A DNA stretch of 64,000 nucleotides from Xylophilus sp. Leaf220 (GTDB lineage Bacteria > Pseudomonadota > Gammaproteobacteria > Burkholderiales > Burkholderiaceae_C): assembly GCF_001421705.1 (NCBI RefSeq), contig NZ_LMKO01000023.1, positions 232,639 through 296,638 on the forward strand, given 5' to 3'. The notes under the pieces are model-generated. The model saw nothing but the letters and a program-made list of their open reading frames with translations, did not search any database and had not been told where the DNA came from. This document shows, piece after piece, positions 59,225 to 64,000 of the stretch (positions within the stretch are counted from its first letter, which is position 1; the number at the start of each line of letters is the position of its first letter). A program made the translations under genes and the position numbers.

Positions 59225-59617
59225 ATGAAGCCGGTCGCCGGGCTGGCCTGGCTGCTGGTGTTCCAGTCGGTGGGCGAGGCGCTGTCGCATGCATTTGCGC
59301 TGCCGTTCCCCGGGCCGGTGATCGGCATGGTGCTGCTCTTCGCGGCGCTGTTCCATCCGGCGGTGCGCGGTCCGGTGGGCGCCTGCGCGGACTTCCTGCT
59401 GGCACACCTGTCGCTGCTCTTCGTGCCGGTGGGCGTGGGCGTGATGACGCACCTGGGGCTGCTGGAGGCGTACGGCGCCCGCATCCTGGCGGTGATCGCG
59501 GTGTCGACCTGGGTGGGCATCGCGGTGACGGCCCTGGTGCTGCGGGCGGGGCGCAAAGGCGATGCGGAGGGCAGCGGCGCCGCGCCGGACGCGCCGCAGG
59601 AGGGCCGGCATGGCTGA
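59225..59617 (+). CDS. cidA: CidA/LrgA-family holin-like membrane protein
   Basis: The ATG at 59225 gives 130 residues with four membrane helices and the family sequence PFPGPVIGMVLLFAALFHPAVR (about 21-42) and LFVPVGVGVMTHLGLLEAYG. CidA/LrgA proteins are holin-like and are coupled to LrgB/CidB; links to pyruvate/acetate export and lysis have been shown in other bacteria. The C-terminus overlaps the lrgB start by 8 bases. Confidence 0.85.
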   Translation: MKPVAGLAWLLVFQSVGEALSHAFALPFPGPVIGMVLLFAALFHPAVRGPVGACADFLLAHLSLLFVPVGVGVMTHLGLLEAYGARILAVIAVSTWVGIAVTALVLRAGRKGDAEGSGAAPDAPQEGRHG

Positions 59618-60335
59618 CTTCGTCGAGCTGTGGCTCTATCTCTCGTCCAGCCCGCTGTTCGGGCTGACCGCGACGCTCGCCGTCTACGTGCTGGCCCAGG
59701 CGTTCTACGCGTCGCGCGGGCAGGCGCCCTGGGCCAATCCTGTGCTGTGGAGCGTGCTGGTGCTGGCCGGGGGCCTGCTGGCGGCGCGGGTGCCCTACCC
59801 CACCTATTTCGCGGGGGCGCAGTTCATCCATTTCCTGCTGGGGCCGGCGGTGGTGGCGCTGGGCTGGCCGCTGTGGCAGCGGCGGGCCGCGCTGCGCGCC
59901 CGCTGGGCCCGGCTGCTGCTGGCGGCGCTGGCAGGCGGTGCCGCGGCCAGCGCCAGCGCGGTGGCCCTGGCCTGGGCCTTCGGCCTGCCGCGCGAGGTGA
60001 TGCTGTCGCTGGCGCCCAAGTCGGTCACCGCGCCGGTCGCGATGGGCGTGGCGCAGGCGATCGGCGGGGTGCCGGCGCTGGCGGCGGTGTTCGCGGTGCT
60101 GACCGGGCTGGTGGGCGCGCTCAGCGGCAAGGCCCTGTTCGCCCTGCTGGGCGTGCCGACCGACGGCGCCGGCTGGACGGCACGCGGCTTCGCGCTGGGC
60201 ACCGCCGCGCACGGCATCGGCGCGGCCCGCGCGATGCAGGTCAACGCCGAGGCGGGCGCCTATGCCGGCCTGGCGCTGGGCCTGCAGGTGGTGCTGGCGT
60301 CGCTGCTGATGCCGCTGGTGTTCCGGCTGTTCTAG
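59610..60335 (+). CDS. lrgB: LrgB/CidB-family membrane protein
   Basis: This 241-residue protein has about seven hydrophobic helices and the strongly conserved LrgB sequence LAPKSVTAPVAMGVAQAIGG (about 136-155), followed by GTAAHGIGAARAMQVNAEAGAYAGLA. It works with the CidA-like protein encoded just before, which it overlaps by 8 bases. The stop is 16 bases from the convergent yggS gene. Confidence 0.9.
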   Translation: MADFVELWLYLSSSPLFGLTATLAVYVLAQAFYASRGQAPWANPVLWSVLVLAGGLLAARVPYPTYFAGAQFIHFLLGPAVVALGWPLWQRRAALRARWARLLLAALAGGAAASASAVALAWAFGLPREVMLSLAPKSVTAPVAMGVAQAIGGVPALAAVFAVLTGLVGALSGKALFALLGVPTDGAGWTARGFALGTAAHGIGAARAMQVNAEAGAYAGLALGLQVVLASLLMPLVFRLF

Positions 60336-60351
60336 CGGGCCGGCAGGCGCG

Positions 60352-61050
60352 TCAGGGCGCCGAGTGCGGCGTCCGGCCGCCGAAGATCGCGGTGCCCACC
60401 CGCACCATCGTGCTGCCCTCGGCCACCGCCGCCTCGAGGTCGGCCGACATGCCCATCGACAGCGTGTCGAGCGGCAGCCCTTCGGCCACCAGCGCATCGA
60501 ACAGCGCCCGGGTGCGGGCGTGCACCGCCCGCTGCGCGGCCATGTCCGCCTGCGGCTCGGGGATCGTCATCAGGCCGCGCAGCCGCAGCCCGGGCAGCGC
60601 GGCGACCGCATGCGCCAGGGCGGGAAGGTCGGCCGGCGACACGCCCGACTTGTTGGCACCGCCGTCGATGTCCACCTGCAGGCAGACGTCGAGCGGCGGC
60701 CGGCCCTCGGGCCGCTGGGCCGACAGCCGCTCGGCGATCTTCAGCCGGTCGACCGAATGCACCCAGTCGAAGTGGGTGGCGGCCAGCCGGGTCTTGTTGC
60801 TCTGCACCGGGCCGATGCAGTGCCATTCGATGCCGCTGCCGGCCAGCGCCTCCACCTTCTCCACGCCTTCCTGCAGGTAGTTCTCGCCGAAGGCCTGTTG
60901 CCCGGCCGCGACGGCTTCCCGCACATCTTGGGCGCCGAAGGTCTTCGATACCGCCAGTAGCCGCACGCTCTGCGCCGGCCGGCCCGCGGCGGCGCATGCT
61001 GCAGCGATACGGTCGTGTACTTTGTGGATGTTGTTACCAATCGTTGTCAT
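60352..61050 (-). CDS. yggS: pyridoxal-phosphate homeostasis protein YggS/PROSC family
   Basis: The ATG at 61050 gives 232 residues (in-frame upstream codons are shadow). The pyridoxal phosphate lysine is Lys36 in LLAVSKTFG; other conserved parts are FGENYLQEGVEKVE, WHCIGPVQSNKTR, and LSMGMSADLEAAVAEGSTMVRVGTAIFG. YggS has no catalytic activity known and buffers pyridoxal phosphate, affecting amino-acid pools. It is divergent from pilT with 40 bases between starts, a layout common in Betaproteobacteria. Confidence 0.93.
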   Translation of the reverse strand: MTTIGNNIHKVHDRIAAACAAAGRPAQSVRLLAVSKTFGAQDVREAVAAGQQAFGENYLQEGVEKVEALAGSGIEWHCIGPVQSNKTRLAATHFDWVHSVDRLKIAERLSAQRPEGRPPLDVCLQVDIDGGANKSGVSPADLPALAHAVAALPGLRLRGLMTIPEPQADMAAQRAVHARTRALFDALVAEGLPLDTLSMGMSADLEAAVAEGSTMVRVGTAIFGGRTPHSAP

Positions 61051-61090
61051 AATCGCCGAAGCGTCCCTAATGAAGTCTCGAAGGATCCCC

Positions 61091-62134
61091 GTGGATATCA
61101 CCCAACTGTTGGCCTTCAGCGTGAAGAACAAGGCCTCCGACCTGCACCTGTCGGCCGACCTGCCGCCGATGATCCGGGTCCACGGCGATGTGCGGCGGAT
61201 CAACGTCGACGCGCTCGACCACAAGGCGGTCCACGCCATGGTGTACGACATCATGAACGACAGCCAGCGCAAGGCCTACGAGGAGTTCCTGGAGGTCGAC
61301 TTCTCCTTCGAGATCGAGGGCCTGGCCCGCTTCCGGGTCAACGCCTTCAACCACAACCGGGGCGCGGGCGCGGTGTTCCGGACGATTCCCTCGAAGATCC
61401 TGACGCTCGAGCAACTCAACGCGCCCAAGATCTTCGGCGACCTGGCCCTCAAGCCGCGCGGCCTGGTGCTGGTCACCGGCCCCACCGGCTCGGGCAAGTC
61501 GACCACGCTGGCCGCGATGGTCAACTACCTCAACGAAACCGAGTACGGCCACATCCTCACCGTGGAAGACCCGGTCGAGTTCGTGCACGAATCGAAGAAG
61601 TGCCTGGTGAACCAGCGCGAGGTAGGTCCGCACACCCATTCGTTCTCGGCCGCGCTGCGCTCGGCCCTGCGGGAGGATCCCGACGCGATCCTGGTCGGCG
61701 AAATGCGCGACCTGGAAACCATCCGCCTGGCGATGACCGCCGCCGAGACCGGCCACCTGGTCTTCGGCACGCTGCACACCTCGAGCGCCGCCAAGACAAT
61801 CGACCGGATCATCGACGTGTTCCCGGCCGAGGAGAAGGAGATGGTCCGCGCGATGCTGTCCGAATCGCTGCAGGCCGTCATCTCGCAGACGCTCTGCAAG
61901 ACCAAGGACGGCCAGGGCCGGGTCGCGGCCCACGAGATCATGCTGGGCACCAGCGCGATCCGCAACCTGATCCGCGAGGCCAAGGTCGCGCAGATGTACT
62001 CGGCGATCCAGACCGGCAACAGCGTCGGCATGCAGACCCTCGACCAGAACCTGACCGACCTGGTGCGCCGCAACGTGATCGCGCCGTCGGAGGCGCGGGC
62101 CAAGGCCAAGATCCCCGAAAACTTCCCCGGCTAG
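61091..62134 (+). CDS. pilT: type IV pilus retraction ATPase PilT
   Basis: The start is GTG 61091, with AAGGA seven bases upstream; it gives 347 residues, the usual PilT length, and the conserved beginning MDITQLLAFSVKNKASDLHL. An earlier in-frame TTG would add 23 odd residues. Walker A is GPTGSGKS (130-137), and the Asp box, Walker B (DPDAILVGEMRD) and His box (HLVFGTLHTSSAAKTIDRI) are intact, as is the C-terminal AIRNLIRE. PilT powers pilus retraction for twitching motility. Confidence 0.96.
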   Translation: MDITQLLAFSVKNKASDLHLSADLPPMIRVHGDVRRINVDALDHKAVHAMVYDIMNDSQRKAYEEFLEVDFSFEIEGLARFRVNAFNHNRGAGAVFRTIPSKILTLEQLNAPKIFGDLALKPRGLVLVTGPTGSGKSTTLAAMVNYLNETEYGHILTVEDPVEFVHESKKCLVNQREVGPHTHSFSAALRSALREDPDAILVGEMRDLETIRLAMTAAETGHLVFGTLHTSSAAKTIDRIIDVFPAEEKEMVRAMLSESLQAVISQTLCKTKDGQGRVAAHEIMLGTSAIRNLIREAKVAQMYSAIQTGNSVGMQTLDQNLTDLVRRNVIAPSEARAKAKIPENFPG

Positions 62135-62217
62135 GCCGCTGCCTGCGGCCCGCCGCAGTCCAGCGCGACACACTCCCCCACCGCACGCGCACAAGACAAC
62201 GCGCATTTGGAGCAGGC

Positions 62218-62847
62218 ATGAAAGGCATTCTCGGGCTGCTGCGCAGCAAGACCCCGCAAAAAACCGGCGACGACCGGGCGGATTCGGTCTTCTTCTCCAC
62301 CGCCTTCGCCGACCAGGGCGTCGACCCGTCGCGCCTGATCCCGTGGGAGGCCCGGGCGGTCGAGGTGGGCGCCAAGCGGCTGGCCTCGGCCCGCGGCGTG
62401 AAGCTGCTGCAGCAGCTGTGGGCCAAGGACCGGCACATGAACATGCTCGACACCGCCGCCGTCGGCCGGATGGAGCGCTTCTTCGAGTTCGCCAGCCTGC
62501 AGGCCAACCGCGACGTGATCCGCCAGGACGAGTACGGCAACTTCATGATCGTGCTGCTCTCGGGCACCATCGCGGTCGACCGGCTCCAGCCCTGGGGCGA
62601 GCGGCTGCGGCTGGCCGAGACCCGGCCCGGCGATATCCTGGGCGAGATGTCGCTGCTCGACAGCGGCATCCGCTTCTCGGCCTGCACATCGCTCACCGAC
62701 TGCGAGATCGCGGTGCTGAGCGCCGACGCGATGGACGAGATGATGACAGCGGAATCGGAAATGGCCGCCAGCCTGATCGCCCTTCTGGCACGCAAGCTCT
62801 CGTTGCGGTTGCGCGTGGTGAGCGCGCGGCTCAGCGACAACAAGTAG
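62218..62847 (+). CDS. cyclic-nucleotide-binding protein between pilT and pilU
   Basis: This 209-residue protein has a cyclic nucleotide-binding domain (about 90-185). The strand-rich core YGNFMIVLLSGTIAVD is followed by the phosphate cassette GEMSLLDSGIRFSACT and a C-terminal helix (EMAASLIALLARKLSLRLRV). No helix-turn-helix is visible, so it is not a Crp-like transcription factor. Its position between the two retraction ATPase genes suggests that it tunes pilus activity in response to a cyclic nucleotide. GGAGCAGGC precedes the ATG. Confidence 0.82.
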   Translation: MKGILGLLRSKTPQKTGDDRADSVFFSTAFADQGVDPSRLIPWEARAVEVGAKRLASARGVKLLQQLWAKDRHMNMLDTAAVGRMERFFEFASLQANRDVIRQDEYGNFMIVLLSGTIAVDRLQPWGERLRLAETRPGDILGEMSLLDSGIRFSACTSLTDCEIAVLSADAMDEMMTAESEMAASLIALLARKLSLRLRVVSARLSDNK

Positions 62848-62878
62848 CACGGCGCACAGCGCCCCCTAGGACGACCGA

Positions 62879-64000
62879 ATGGAACGCGACCAGGCCAGTA
62901 AATTCATCAACGACCTGCTCAAGCTGATGAGCAGCCGGGGCGGCAGCGATCTCTTCATCACCAGCGACTTCCCGCCGGCGATCAAGATCGACGGCAAGGT
63001 GACCAAGGTGTCGCCCCAGCCGCTCGGCCCCACCCACACCCTGGCGCTGGCGCGCGCCATCATGAACGACAAGCAGGCCGCCGAGTTCGAGCGCACCAAG
63101 GAGTGCAACTTCGCGATCTCGCCGGCCACCATCGGCCGCTTCCGGGTCAACGCCTTCGTGCAGCAGGGCAAGGTCGGCATGGTGCTGCGGACCATCCCCA
63201 ACGCGCTGCCGACGGTCGACGGCCTGGGTGTGCCGCAGGTGTTGAAGGAAGTGGTGATGTCCAAGCGTGGCCTCTGCATCCTGGTGGGCGCCACCGGGTC
63301 GGGCAAGTCGACCACGCTGGCCGCGATGGTCGACTGGCGCAACGAGAACTCCTACGGCCACATCATCACCATCGAGGACCCGGTCGAGTTCGTGCATCCG
63401 CACAAGAACTGCGTGGTGACCCAGCGCGAGGTGGGCATCGACACCGACAGCTGGGAGGCCGCGCTGAAGAACACCCTGCGCCAGGCGCCCGACGTGATCC
63501 TGATGGGCGAGATTCGCGACCGCGAGACGATGGAGCACGCCGTCGCCTTCGCCGAGACCGGCCACCTGTGCCTGGCCACCCTGCACGCCAACAGCGCCAA
63601 CCAGGCGCTCGACCGGATCATCAACTTCTTCCCCGAAGAGCGCCGCGCCCAGCTGCTGATGGACCTGTCGCTGAACCTGCGCGCGATGATCTCGCAGCGC
63701 CTGATCCCCAAGCAGGACCTGAAGGGCCGCGCGGCCGCGGTCGAGGTGATGCTCAACACGCCGCTGATCTCCGACCTCATCTTCAAGGGCGAGGTCTCCG
63801 AGATCAAGGAGATCATGAAGAAGAGCCGCAACCTGGGCATGCAGACCTTCGACCAGGCGCTGTTCGACCTCTTCGAAGGCAACACCATCACCTACGAGGA
63901 TGCGCTGCGCAACGCCGACTCGCTCAACGACCTGCGGCTGCAGGTCAAGCTCAACAGCCAGCGCGCGAAGAACACCGACCTGGCCTCCGGCACCGAGCAT
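62879..64000 (+). CDS. pilU: type IV pilus retraction ATPase PilU (3' end outside window)
   Basis: The frame begins at ATG 62879 (MERDQASKFINDLLKLMSSR) and is still open at the last base, 374 codons on; PilU is normally about 380 residues, so only a few codons are missing. Walker A is VGATGSGKSTT, and Walker B lies in APDVILMGEIRDRETM, with HLCLATLHANSANQALDRI. It is a PilT paralogue that assists retraction under load. It follows the cyclic-nucleotide-binding gene by 31 bases, so pilT, that gene and pilU probably share a transcript. Confidence 0.95.
   Translation, partial: MERDQASKFINDLLKLMSSRGGSDLFITSDFPPAIKIDGKVTKVSPQPLGPTHTLALARAIMNDKQAAEFERTKECNFAISPATIGRFRVNAFVQQGKVGMVLRTIPNALPTVDGLGVPQVLKEVVMSKRGLCILVGATGSGKSTTLAAMVDWRNENSYGHIITIEDPVEFVHPHKNCVVTQREVGIDTDSWEAALKNTLRQAPDVILMGEIRDRETMEHAVAFAETGHLCLATLHANSANQALDRIINFFPEERRAQLLMDLSLNLRAMISQRLIPKQDLKGRAAAVEVMLNTPLISDLIFKGEVSEIKEIMKKSRNLGMQTFDQALFDLFEGNTITYEDALRNADSLNDLRLQVKLNSQRAKNTDLASGTEH

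Overview
The window looks like chromosome of a high-GC betaproteobacterium of the order Burkholderiales, most likely family Comamonadaceae. The reasons are uniformly GC-rich coding DNA, two orphan Bug/TctC-type binding proteins, a PhaM granule protein, DUF2145 and DUF3567 proteins, the pilT - cyclic-nucleotide-binding gene - pilU order, and five copies of a short intergenic repeat with a GCTAT...ATAGC stem. I see no rRNA, tRNA, transposase, prophage or CRISPR array. The family assignment is inference from these features.

1-12144 is a surface-polysaccharide locus. The end of an NfrB-type glycosyltransferase and an NfrA-type outer-membrane exporter are followed on the same strand by two SGNH acyltransferases (AlgX/AlgJ-like), an AlgI/DltB-type MBOAT and an AlgF-like protein. 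Converging on it is a minus-strand operon for a lipoprotein (DUF4434-like), an acyl-CoA dehydrogenase, an acyl carrier protein and a DltA-like AMP ligase. The simplest reading is one pathway: the ligase and carrier protein make an activated (amino)acyl group, the dehydrogenase may desaturate it, the MBOAT moves it across the inner membrane, and the SGNH/AlgF-like proteins place it on the NfrAB glycan. I know of no described system with this combination.

12301-29000 holds mostly housekeeping and metabolic genes: a Bug protein, a DUF4143 ATPase, membrane and secreted proteins of unknown role, pyruvate oxidase (poxB), an MFS/acyltransferase fusion, dadA under a tandem glycine riboswitch, a 2-oxoglutarate-dependent oxygenase, and a FIST sensor protein coupled to phaM. 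29163-32237 has a MORN-like repeat protein, an AT-rich gap and a frameshifted AlbA/Schlafen-type gene of lower GC content. 32238-41389 has fumarylacetoacetate-hydrolase, DUF3108, DUF3567, AbrB and ChaN genes, then a GntR-controlled operon (Bug protein, class III CoA transferase, crotonase).

41407-47171 encodes a diguanylate cyclase, a GGDEF-EAL protein and a flavoprotein oxidase. 47359-57317 is a peptide-export locus: two near-duplicate Nif11-leader precursor peptides, a divergent operon with a third Nif11-like protein, an NHLM-type HlyD adaptor, a C39-peptidase ABC exporter, a second NHLM ABC protein and an AraC regulator, and a GNAT acetyltransferase facing the peptides. 57370-64000 holds purU, a LysR regulator with cidA/lrgB, yggS, pilT, a cyclic-nucleotide-binding protein and pilU, which runs off the window.
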